Positions 1-6,610 of a stretch of DNA of 12,079 nucleotides are shown here, one piece after another; position 1 is the stretch's first letter; each line of letters begins with the position of its first letter. A model generated the notes under the pieces. That model saw only the letters and a list, made by a program, of their open reading frames with translations, was not told where the DNA came from and ran no database searches. The DNA lies in contig DASTPP010000216.1 of assembly GCA_035762175.1 (NCBI GenBank), positions 1 through 12,079 of the forward strand, read 5' to 3'. This DNA comes from DASTPP01 sp035762175 (GTDB lineage Bacteria > Myxococcota_A > Polyangia > Polyangiales > Polyangiaceae). The translations under genes were made by a program, and so were the position numbers.

Positions 1-89
1 GCGCCGAGGCGCCGGCGGATCGGGCGGCTGTAGGGCGCGTCGGCGAACAGGGCGTCGGGGTCGAAGGGGGCGAAGGCGGCGGCATCCAC
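1..89 (-). CDS. Partial hypothetical protein, N-terminus only
   Basis: I do not recognise this gene. Reading the minus strand from a GTG at 89 gives an open frame to the window edge with about 29 residues, starting MDAAAFAPFDPDALF and containing ADAPYSRPIRRRLG. Nearly every codon ends in G or C and the composition is protein-like, whereas the overlapping frame that starts at an ATG just inside it is proline/serine-rich and looks like a shadow. No clear Shine-Dalgarno precedes the GTG, only a G-rich stretch. It would be transcribed divergently from the efflux operon. The product runs off the window, so its function cannot be judged. The alternative is that the stretch is non-coding. Confidence 0.4.
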   Translation of the reverse strand, partial: MDAAAFAPFDPDALFADAPYSRPIRRRLG

Positions 90-147
90 CCCGCAGCCTA
101 GCCGACCGCCGGGCAAGGAAAAAAAGTGACCAATCCCTAGACCCCTC

Positions 148-311
148 GTTGGGGGTGGGCTCGCGCGCCGCGCGCCGCTCGCGCGCGCTCGCCCGCAAGC
201 CGACGCCCGCGCGAGCCCGGCCCCAGCGAGGGCCGGGCTTTGCTCTCCGCATCGGTGCCGAGTCCGCGGGGCACGAAGGGGTGACGCCGTGCCCCGGACT
301 TCAGTCCGGGG
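148..311 (+). repeat. Left copy of a ~165-bp structured inverted repeat
   Basis: This stretch recurs almost base for base, reverse-complemented, at 4674-4838. Comparing by eye, I see only a handful of differences: two near the outer end, a few in the stretch around 281-288, and one extra base in the palindrome loop at the inner end. The match stops sharply at both ends, and I see no target-site duplication. The repeat contains several potential hairpins: GGGCTCGCGCG with CGCGCGAGCCC; a 10-bp stem at 214-223/230-239; GGGGCACG (268-275) with CGTGCCCC (288-295); and CCCCGGACT (292-300) with AGTCCGGGG (303-311). It sits directly upstream of the czcB-like gene and may form part of its untranslated leader. 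No transposase is encoded. Confidence 0.85.
214..241 (+). terminator. Terminator-like hairpin inside the left repeat
   Basis: There is a perfect 10-bp stem, AGCCCGGCCC (214-223) with GGGCCGGGCT (230-239), around a 6-base loop, followed by only three T residues within CTTTGCTCTCC. The short T-tract makes it a weak intrinsic terminator candidate. Because it lies between the likely promoter region and the czcB-like start, it could equally be an attenuator or simply part of a dispersed palindrome. The 5' arm overlaps the arm of a second possible hairpin (CGCGCGAGCCC), so the two structures would exclude each other. Confidence 0.35.
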
Positions 312-356
312 GACGGGTTTCACGCGGACGAGCCACCATGGTAAACCCCGCGCGCC

Positions 357-1553
357 GTGCCTACGCTCGCCCTTCGTGCCGCCCTCGTCATGGCCGTTTG
401 CCTGGGGGCGTTCGCCTCGTGCAAGGGGGGCAAGGGGGCCGAGGCCGAGGCGGGCGGGGCGAAGCCCGAGGCGAGCCACGCGCCGGCCGGGGCGAGGCTC
501 GTCGAGCTCTCGCCCGAGGCGCTCGCGGCGGCGAAGCTCGTGGTCGAGAAGGCCGAGCTGGGCGAGCGGGCGCAGTCGACGCTGGTCTCGGGGTCGATCG
601 AGTTCGTGCCGAACCGGGTGGCGCGGGTCGGGCCGCGGGTCGCCGGGCGGGTGACCTCGCTCAAGGTCGAGCCGGGGGTGCGCGTCGCGGCGGGCACGGT
701 GCTGGCGACGGTCGACAGCGTCGAGGTGGCGCGGGCGCGGGCCGACTACGCGTCGGCGGCGGCGCAGGCCGAGCTGGCCGAGCGCGAGCTTCAGCGCGAG
801 CGAGAGCTACTCGGCTCGAAGGCGACGACCGAGCGCGAGGTGAACGAGGCGCGGGCGAAAGAGAGCGTCGGGCGGGTCGAGCTGCGGGCGGCCGAAGAGC
901 GGCTCAAGGCCTTCGGCATCGCGGCGCCGGGGTCGCCCTCGGCCGCCTCGCCGCCGGCGGGCGGGGGCGTCGTCTTGACGACGCCGCTCGCGGGCACGGT
1001 GCTCGACGTCAAGGCGAGAATCGGCCAGAGCGTGGGCCCGGCCGACACGCTCTTCGTCGTCGGCGAGATCGACGAGGTCTGGCTGCTCGTCGACGTGCAC
1101 GAGCGCTACTACCCCTTCGTGCGCGAGGGCGACACGGTCAAGGTCTCGGTGCTGGCGCTGCCCGACCGCACCTTCGACGGGCGCGTCGACTCGATCGCGG
1201 GCGTGCTCGACGAGGTGACGAAGGCGGCGCGGGCGCGCATCGTCTTGCCCAACCCCGACCGCGCGCTCAAGCCCGGCATGAGCGCCCGCGCCCGCATCGT
1301 GCACGCCTCGGGCCCGGCCGAGAAGGTCGTCAACGTGCCGCGCGCGGCGCTGCAGACCATCGACGGGCTGCCCTTCGTCTTCGTCGAGAAGAGGCCCGGC
1401 GCCTACGAGCTGCGCACGGTCGAGAAGGGCGCCGAGGCCGAGGGCAAGGTCGAAATTCGCCGCGGCGTCGACGCCGGCGAGGCCGTGGTCGCCGACGGCA
1501 GCTTCTTGCTCAAGAGCGAGGTGCTGCGCGAGCAAATGGGGAAGAACGATTGA
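357..1553 (+). CDS. Heavy-metal RND efflux periplasmic adaptor (CzcB/CusB family lipoprotein)
   Basis: This is the membrane-fusion protein of a heavy-metal efflux RND system, bridging the inner-membrane pump to an outer-membrane channel. The 398-residue product starts at GTG 357 with a signal peptide ending FASC, so Cys22 is a likely lipidation site. A low-complexity Gly/Ala/Glu linker follows (about 23-45). Half of the barrel-sandwich domain is at about 88-122, with AGRVTSLKVEPGVRV. A coiled-coil hairpin lies at about 123-190, the second lipoyl half at about 205-237 with PLAGTVLDVKARIGQSV, then a beta-barrel and a membrane-proximal domain. Family length is typically 380-520, so this looks complete. 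There is no clear Shine-Dalgarno before the GTG, and ATG 390 is an alternative, but it would shorten the signal peptide. Its stop overlaps the start of the pump gene. I infer a CzcB-type role because the pump is CzcA-like; the metal is not known. Confidence 0.9.
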   Translation: MPTLALRAALVMAVCLGAFASCKGGKGAEAEAGGAKPEASHAPAGARLVELSPEALAAAKLVVEKAELGERAQSTLVSGSIEFVPNRVARVGPRVAGRVTSLKVEPGVRVAAGTVLATVDSVEVARARADYASAAAQAELAERELQRERELLGSKATTEREVNEARAKESVGRVELRAAEERLKAFGIAAPGSPSAASPPAGGGVVLTTPLAGTVLDVKARIGQSVGPADTLFVVGEIDEVWLLVDVHERYYPFVREGDTVKVSVLALPDRTFDGRVDSIAGVLDEVTKAARARIVLPNPDRALKPGMSARARIVHASGPAEKVVNVPRAALQTIDGLPFVFVEKRPGAYELRTVEKGAEAEGKVEIRRGVDAGEAVVADGSFLLKSEVLREQMGKND

Positions 1554-4500
1554 TCGGCGCGCTGCTCACCTTCGCGGTCCGGCAGCGCGCGCTCGTGCTC
1601 CTTCTGACCGCGGTCTTCTGCGCGCTCGGCCTGGTCGCCGCGCGGCGCGTGCGCATCGACGCCGTGCCCGACGTGACCAACGTGCAGGTGCAGATTCAGA
1701 CGCCCTGCCCGGCGCTCGGGCCCCTCGACGTCGAGACGCTCGTCACCTTCCCCATCGAGCTTTCGATGGGCGGGCTGCCGGGGCTCGAGCAGGTGCGCAG
1801 CATCTCGCGGGCGGGCATCTCGGTCGTCACCGTCGTCTTCGAAGACGGCACCGACCTGCACCTCGCCCGCCAGCTCGTCGCCCAACGGCTCGAGACCGCG
1901 CGGCGCGACATTCCCGAAGAGTACGGGTCGCCGCAGCTCGGCCTCATCGCCACGGGCCTCGGCGAGATTTACCACTTCGAGGTGCGGGGCGAGAACGTCC
2001 CCTTGATGGACCTGCGGGCCACCCTCGAATGGCAGATCATACCCCGGCTGCGCATGGTGCGCGGGGTGACCGAGGTCAACGTCTTCGGGGGCGAGGCGAA
2101 GACCTTCGAGATTCAGCTCGACCCGGCGCGGCTCGCGGCCAACCGCCTCGGCGTCTCGGACGTCGCGCGCGCGCTCGAGAAGAACCACCTCGCCCGCGGC
2201 GGCGCCTACTACAACGACGGGCGCGAGCGCGTGGTGGTGCGGGGCGAGGGGCGCGTCGCGTCGCTCGAAGAGCTCGAGCAGGTCGTGGTCGCGCTGCGCG
2301 ACGACCGCACGCCGGTGCTCTTGCGCGATCTCGGGCAGGCCGCCCACGCCCCCGTCGCCCGCCACGGCGCCGTCACCCGCGACGGCAAGCGCGAGGCGGT
2401 GGTGGGCGTCGCCATGCTCTTGCTCGGCGAGAACTCGTCGGACACCGTCGGGCGCATTCGCGAGGCCGTCGCCGACATCTCGAAGTCGCTGCCGCCCGGG
2501 GTGAGCATCGACCCCTACTACGAGCGCACCGACCTCGTCGACCGCACGATGAAGACGGTGGCGACGAACCTGGTCGAGGCGAGCGTCTTGGTGCTCGTCT
2601 TGCTCTTCGTCACGCTCGGCAGCCTGCGCGCCGGCGGCGTCGTGGCCGTGGCGATCCCCCTCGCGCTCATCGCGGCCTTCGTCGGCATGTGGGCCGCGGG
2701 GGTGCCGGGCAACCTGATGAGCCTCGGCGCGATCGACTTCGGCCTGGTGGTCGACGGGGCCATCATCGTGGTCGAGAACGCCGAGCGGCGCCTGGCCCTG
2801 CGGGCCCGCGCGCTCGGGCGGGCGCTGACCGACGACGAGCGGCGCGAAGAGGTGCTCGAGGCGGCGCGCGAGGTGCGCTCGGCGACGGCCTTCGGCGAGG
2901 CCATCATCGCCCTCGTCTACGTGCCGATGCTGGCGCTCGAGGGCGTCGAGGGGCGCATGTTCCGGCCGATGGCGCTGACGGTGCTCTTCGCCCTCGCCGG
3001 CGCCTTCGTGCTCTCGCTCACCGTGGTGCCCGCGCTCGCCTCGCTCTGCCTCGACCGGCGGGCGCACGAGGGCGAGAACGCCTTCTCGCGCCTCGCCCGC
3101 CGGGCCTACGACCCGCTGCTCTCGCTCGCCCTGCGCAAGAAGGCGGCGACCGGCGCGCTCGCCCTCGCCGCCTTCGTCGCGAGCGCCTTCGTCGCCGCGG
3201 GGCTCGGCCGCGAGTTCTTGCCCAAGCTCGAAGAGGGCACCTTCGTCGTCACCATGGTGCGCCTGCCCTCGGTGTCGCTCGAAGAGGCCACGCGCCAGTC
3301 GCGCGACGTCGAGACGATCTTGCTCAAGTTCCCCGAGGTGACGACCGTGGTCTCGCGCACGGGCCGCGCCGAGATCGCCGTCGACCCGATGGGCGTCAAC
3401 ATGACCGACGTGTACGTCATGCTGAAGCCCAAAGAAGAGTGGCAGACCGCGCCCGACTACGAGGGCCTCATCGCCGCCTTCGACAAGGCCCTCGGGGCCG
3501 GGGTGCCGGGCGCCGGCTTCGCCTACACCCAGCCCATCGAGATGAACACGAGCGACCTCTTGTCGGGCATCGAGTCGGACGTCGCCGTCAACATTTACGG
3601 CGACGATCTGCCGCGGCTCAAGCTGCTCGGCGACCAGGTCGCGCGCGTCGCCCGCACCGTGCCCGGCGCCGCCGACGTGCGCGCCGAGCAGATCGCCGGC
3701 CTCGAGACGCTCAACGCCAAGGTCGACCGCGCCGCCATCGCCCGCTACGGCATCGACGCGGCCGAGGTGCTCGACACCGTCGAGGCCGTGGGCGGCAAGC
3801 AGGTCGGCACCGTGGTCGAGGGGCAGCGGCGCTTCCCCATCCAGGTGCGCTTCGCCCCCGAGGCCCGCAAAGACCTCGCCAGCATCGGCGCCCTGCCCGT
3901 GCGCGCGCCCTCGGGGGCGATGCTGCCGCTCTCGCAGCTCGCCGACATCTCGACCGCGCCCGGGCCCTCGCAGATCAACCGCGAGCGGCTGCAGCGACGC
4001 ATCACCGTGCAGATGAACGTGCGCGGCCGCGACCTCGGCACCTTCGTCGACGAGGTCAAGGCGAAGATCGAGCGCGAGGTGCGGCTGCCGACCAACTACT
4101 CGTTCGAATGGATCGGCGAGTACCAGCGCCTCGAGTCGGCCACCGCGCGCCTCTTGCTCATCGTGCCGGTGACGCTCTTGCTCATCTTCGTGCTCCTGAT
4201 GGCGACCTTCGGGGCCGCCCGCCCGGCGCTGCTCATCTTCTTGAACGTGCCCATCGCCGCGACCGGCGGCGTCTTCGCCCTCGCCCTGCGCGGCATGGAG
4301 TTCAGCATCTCCGCCGGCGTCGGCTTCATCGCCCTCTTCGGCGTCGCCGTGCTCAACGGCCTGGTGCTCGTCACCTCGATCGAGCGCCTGCGGCAAGACG
4401 GCGCCCCCGTCGCCGACGCCGTCGTCGAGGGCGCGCGCGGGCGGCTGCGCCCGGTGCTGACGACCGCCCTGGTCGCCTCGCTGGGCTTCCTGCCGATGGC

Positions 4501-4654
4501 CTTCTCGTCCGGCGCCGGCGCCGAGGTGCAGCGCCCGCTCGCCACCGTGGTCATCGGCGGCATCCTCACGTCGACGCTGCTGACGCTGCTGGTCTTGCCG
4601 GCGATGTACGCGCTGATCGCGCGCGATCGGGCCGGGCGGCGCGCGCTGGGCTGA
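1550..4654 (+). CDS. czcA: CzcA-type heavy-metal efflux RND pump
   Basis: This is the inner-membrane, proton-driven RND transporter that exports metal cations. It is about 1,034 residues, normal for the family (about 1,030-1,060). I chose TTG 1550 because it overlaps the adaptor stop as TTGA, has GGGGA seven bases upstream, and gives the standard N-terminus IGALLTFAVRQRALVLLLTA with the first membrane helix; the open frame further upstream is arginine-rich and non-coding. The membrane signature DFGLVVDGAIIVVEN spans 396-410. It matches the DFG-x3-DGA-x3-VEN pattern of CzcA/CnrA-type divalent-cation pumps rather than the DAA/IEN pattern of the CusA copper/silver type. Asp396, Asp402 and Glu409 correspond to the proton-relay residues of CzcA. 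Helix clusters occur at about 340-540 and 865-1030, separated by periplasmic porter domains. Zn, Co, Cd or Ni are plausible substrates. No czcC-like gene is visible. Confidence 0.93.
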   Translation: MIGALLTFAVRQRALVLLLTAVFCALGLVAARRVRIDAVPDVTNVQVQIQTPCPALGPLDVETLVTFPIELSMGGLPGLEQVRSISRAGISVVTVVFEDGTDLHLARQLVAQRLETARRDIPEEYGSPQLGLIATGLGEIYHFEVRGENVPLMDLRATLEWQIIPRLRMVRGVTEVNVFGGEAKTFEIQLDPARLAANRLGVSDVARALEKNHLARGGAYYNDGRERVVVRGEGRVASLEELEQVVVALRDDRTPVLLRDLGQAAHAPVARHGAVTRDGKREAVVGVAMLLLGENSSDTVGRIREAVADISKSLPPGVSIDPYYERTDLVDRTMKTVATNLVEASVLVLVLLFVTLGSLRAGGVVAVAIPLALIAAFVGMWAAGVPGNLMSLGAIDFGLVVDGAIIVVENAERRLALRARALGRALTDDERREEVLEAAREVRSATAFGEAIIALVYVPMLALEGVEGRMFRPMALTVLFALAGAFVLSLTVVPALASLCLDRRAHEGENAFSRLARRAYDPLLSLALRKKAATGALALAAFVASAFVAAGLGREFLPKLEEGTFVVTMVRLPSVSLEEATRQSRDVETILLKFPEVTTVVSRTGRAEIAVDPMGVNMTDVYVMLKPKEEWQTAPDYEGLIAAFDKALGAGVPGAGFAYTQPIEMNTSDLLSGIESDVAVNIYGDDLPRLKLLGDQVARVARTVPGAADVRAEQIAGLETLNAKVDRAAIARYGIDAAEVLDTVEAVGGKQVGTVVEGQRRFPIQVRFAPEARKDLASIGALPVRAPSGAMLPLSQLADISTAPGPSQINRERLQRRITVQMNVRGRDLGTFVDEVKAKIEREVRLPTNYSFEWIGEYQRLESATARLLLIVPVTLLLIFVLLMATFGAARPALLIFLNVPIAATGGVFALALRGMEFSISAGVGFIALFGVAVLNGLVLVTSIERLRQDGAPVADAVVEGARGRLRPVLTTALVASLGFLPMAFSSGAGAEVQRPLATVVIGGILTSTLLTLLVLPAMYALIARDRAGRRALG

Positions 4655-4673
4655 GCGCGCGCGAAGGCCGCGG

Positions 4674-4838
4674 CCCCGGACTGGAAGTCCGGGGCACGGG
4701 GTAACCCCTTCGTGCCCCGCGGACTCGGCACCGATGCGGAGAGCAAAGCCCGGCCCTCGCTGGGGCCGGGCTCGCGCGGGCGTCGGCTTGCGGGCGAGCG
4801 CGCGCGAGCGGCGCGCGGCGCGCGAGCCCGACCCCAAC
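4674..4838 (-). repeat. Right copy of the ~165-bp inverted repeat
   Basis: This is the reverse complement of 148-311 and begins 20 bases after the czcA stop, so the two copies face each other across the czcBA operon. It carries the same hairpins: CCCCGGACT (4674-4682) with AGTCCGGGG (4686-4694); GGGGCACG (4691-4698) with CGTGCCCC (4711-4718); and AGCCCGGCCC (4747-4756) with GGGCCGGGCT (4763-4772). Read in the czcA direction these could end transcription. The outer flank is not shared with the left copy beyond the ends given. Confidence 0.85.
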
Positions 4839-4851
4839 GGGGGCGGGCTTT
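4825..4851 (+). terminator. Terminator-like hairpin after the right repeat
   Basis: AGCCCG (4825-4830) pairs with CGGGCT (4844-4849). After one A/G mismatch, CCCC (4832-4835) pairs with GGGG (4839-4842) around a 3-base AAC loop; TTT follows and then GCTCTCCG. The hairpin partly overlaps the outer edge of the right repeat. The tail GGGCTTTGCTCTCCG is identical to the one in the left repeat, here in direct orientation. It is a plausible terminator for the czcBA transcript, although the T-tract is short. Confidence 0.4.
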
Positions 4852-4879
4852 GCTCTCCGTTCGCGCGGGTTAACCCCTG

Positions 4880-4900
4880 CCCCGGACGTCGAGTCCGGGG
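4880..4900. repeat. Third CCCCGGAC palindrome
   Basis: CCCCGGAC (4880-4887) and GTCCGGGG (4893-4900) form an 8-bp stem with a 5-base loop. The same palindrome core is in both copies of the large repeat (292-311 and 4674-4694). Together with the preceding GGGCTTTGCTCTCCG at 4844-4858, this makes 4844-4900 look like a shortened direct-orientation relative of the left repeat. Confidence 0.6.
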
Positions 4901-5190
4901 CCGCGTGCGCCGCCTAGATGAGTGCGCGCGGGGGCCCGGCGCGGGTGCAAATGTGCCCGCCGCAAGAAGGGCACAGCGGGGCAAAACGACACGGAGTTCG
5001 GGCGAGGCGTCAAAGGCGCGCGGCGCGCGTTCTCGGCTCGAGAGTGGTGTTCGGGGCGGGCCGATCGCGCCCCGAAGGCGCGCCGCGGCATGCCTTCTGC
5101 AGAGCGCGGGGGCTCTGGCGCGGGCCCGCGGCGTGACACCGAAGCCGCCGCGGGCCGACGAGGCGCAGTCGAAAGAGGGAGGTCAACGCC
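4901..5190. other. Intergenic region upstream of the BON/SRPBCC gene
   Basis: I see no convincing gene here; short open frames have poor composition. It contains an inverted repeat TGTGCCC (4952-4958) and GGGCACA (4969-4975) with a 10-base spacer, which could be an operator or a small hairpin. It also has a weak sigma-54-like site at 5086-5101 and a strong Shine-Dalgarno, GAGGGAGGT, at 5175-5183, seven bases before the ATG at 5191. Confidence 0.5.
5086..5101 (+). promoter_or_regulatory. Possible sigma-54 (-24/-12) promoter
   Basis: CGGCATGCCTTCTGCA has GG and GC separated by exactly ten bases and keeps much of the TGGCACG-N4-TTGCA consensus (GGCA, G and TGCA). It lies about 90 bases before the start of the BON/SRPBCC gene, a reasonable leader length. 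GG-N10-GC is common by chance in DNA this GC-rich, so this is only a candidate. Confidence 0.22.
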
Positions 5191-6354
5191 ATGAGTACGT
5201 TCTCGTCTTATCTGGGCAGCGCGGCCCTCGGGGCCGCGGCGGTCTACTGGCTTGACCCAGCCGCCGGCGCGCGGCGGCGCGGCCTCGCCCGCGACAAGCT
5301 CATCCACTCGGCGCAGGGCGTCGTCGGCCTCGCGTCGGCGGCCTCGCGCGACGCGCTCAACCGCGCCCGCGGCCTGGTCGCCGAGGCGCTGGGCGCCCTC
5401 CACGGCGGCCCCGTCGATGACGAGGTCTTGCGCGAGCGCGTCCGGGCTCGCCTCGGCCACGTGCTCAGCCACCCGGGCGCGATCGAGGTGCGCTGCGAAG
5501 AGGGCAAGGTCGAGCTGGTCGGCCGCATCCTCGAGGACGAGCTCGCCGCCGCGCTCGAGGTGACCCGCGGCGTGCGCGGCGTGCGCGAGGTCGTCAACAC
5601 GCTCGTGGCGTGCAAGACGGCCGAGGGCGTGCCCGAGCTGCAGGGCGGCCACCCGCGCCCGCGGCCCGAGAGCTGGCCGCCGAGCGCGCGCCTGGGCGCC
5701 GTCGTCGCCGGCGCGGGCCTCGTCGCGGTCGGCCGGCGCGCCGGGCTGATCGGCACGCCCCTCGGCGTCGCGGGCCTCGCGCTGCTCACCCGCGGGGCGC
5801 TCGATCTGCCGCTCCGGCGCGTCACCGGCGTCGGCGCGGGGCGCCGCGCGGTCGACGTCGAGAAGGCCATCGAGATCGACGCCCCGGTCGGCGAGGTCTT
5901 CGCGCTCTGGCACGACATGGAGGGCTTCCCCCGCTTCATGAGCCACGTGAAAGAGGTGCGCTGCGTCGGCAGCGGCCGCTACCACTGGACGGTCGAGGGC
6001 CCCGCCGGCGTCCCCTTCGGCTGGGACGCCATCGTCACGGCGTGGGAGCCGAACGAGCGCATCTGCTGGAAGAGCGTCGCCGGCGCGGCCGTCCGGCAGA
6101 GCGGCATGGTGCGCTTCGAACACCTGCCCTCGGGCTGCACGCGCCTGTCGGTCAAGCTGTCGTACAACCCGCCGGCCGGCGCCATCGGCCACGCCCTCGC
6201 CGCCGCCTTCGGGCTCGACCCCAAGAAGCAGATGGCCGGCGACCTGGTGCGCCTGAAGTCGCTCGTCGAGACCGGCAAGGTGACGGGGCGCTGGGGCGAG
6301 GTGCGGCGCGACGAGATCAAGCAGCGCTCGGGCGACGGCGCGCGGGCCCGGTAG
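5191..6354 (+). CDS. BON-domain and SRPBCC (cyclase/dehydrase-like) membrane protein
   Basis: The 387-residue protein has three recognisable parts. Residues 8-40 carry a short hydrophobic stretch followed by VYWLDPAAGARRRGLARDKL, a YtxH-like start often found before BON domains. Residues about 75-140 form a BON domain (DDEVLRERVRARLGHVLSHP, then ELVGRI and VREVVNTL), a fold linked to membrane or envelope stress proteins. Residues about 166-204 are hydrophobic and probably span the membrane once or twice. Residues about 222-370 are an SRPBCC/START-like lipid-binding domain with VEKAIEIDAPVGEVFALWHD and FPRFMSHVKEV. ATG 5191 is supported by GAGGGAGGT seven bases upstream. The ligand is unknown; hydrophobic small molecules or lipids are usual for the SRPBCC fold. 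It is transcribed alone and converges with the histidine kinase. Stress-linked expression is an inference from the BON domain. Confidence 0.85.
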   Translation: MSTFSSYLGSAALGAAAVYWLDPAAGARRRGLARDKLIHSAQGVVGLASAASRDALNRARGLVAEALGALHGGPVDDEVLRERVRARLGHVLSHPGAIEVRCEEGKVELVGRILEDELAAALEVTRGVRGVREVVNTLVACKTAEGVPELQGGHPRPRPESWPPSARLGAVVAGAGLVAVGRRAGLIGTPLGVAGLALLTRGALDLPLRRVTGVGAGRRAVDVEKAIEIDAPVGEVFALWHDMEGFPRFMSHVKEVRCVGSGRYHWTVEGPAGVPFGWDAIVTAWEPNERICWKSVAGAAVRQSGMVRFEHLPSGCTRLSVKLSYNPPAGAIGHALAAAFGLDPKKQMAGDLVRLKSLVETGKVTGRWGEVRRDEIKQRSGDGARAR

Positions 6355-6356
6355 AG

Positions 6357-6610
6357 AGCAACCGCGCGGGCCTCACCCTCAACGGCTTGGGCGTGAGCCA
6401 AGCGAACGACTGCGTGAACCTGTCGCTCGCGGGCAACCGCTTCGTGGTGGGGGCGTCGGCGGGCGTGGCCATCTGCGGGGCGGACTTTCTGGCAGGCACG
6501 ACGCTCTCGCGGCTCGGCGCGGGCAACGAGCCGCCGTCGGGCGCGGTCGACACGCAGGCCGCGTGCGCGGCGCTCGCGCAGCAAGACAACTGCAACGGGG
6601 GCGCTGCGCC
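6357..6610 (+). pseudogene. Orphan coding fragment of a secreted, Cys-containing protein
   Basis: Directly after the stop of the BON/SRPBCC gene, one plus-strand frame reads like real protein, with NRAGLTLNGLGVSQANDC, then NRFVVGASAGVAICGADF and TQAACAALAQQDNCNGG. Almost all of its codons end in G or C, and it is low in arginine. It has no start codon of its own, since the upstream part of the frame lies under the preceding gene and is arginine-rich. After about 6610 the frame decays to a TGA at 6684. The four Cys residues and the small-residue, Asn-rich texture suggest an exported protein, but I cannot name the family. It is antisense to the C-terminal tail of the kinase frame. Most likely it is an internal piece of a lost gene. 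Confidence 0.45.

Noticed and set aside
338..360. ATG at 338 as a start for the adaptor
   Set aside because: It is in the frame of the pump gene, not of the adaptor, and leads into arginine-rich shadow sequence.
149..1549. Open frame extending the czcA-like gene about 470 codons upstream
   Set aside because: The stretch is antiparallel or out of frame to the adaptor gene, strongly arginine/glycine-rich, and the pump homology begins exactly at TTG 1550 with a normal RND N-terminus.
148..4838. Insertion sequence or classical composite transposon
   Set aside because: The repeat copies are too short and encode no transposase, and no target-site duplication was found at their outer edges.
1403..4984. 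Very long minus-strand open frame opposite the efflux operon
   Set aside because: Its composition is His/Asp/Arg/Gly-rich shadow coding from high-GC DNA, while the plus strand encodes a complete, recognisable RND pump.
4734..5255. Plus-strand open frame starting within the right repeat
   Set aside because: It runs through the repeat and hairpins and overlaps the supported BON/SRPBCC gene; composition is not protein-like.
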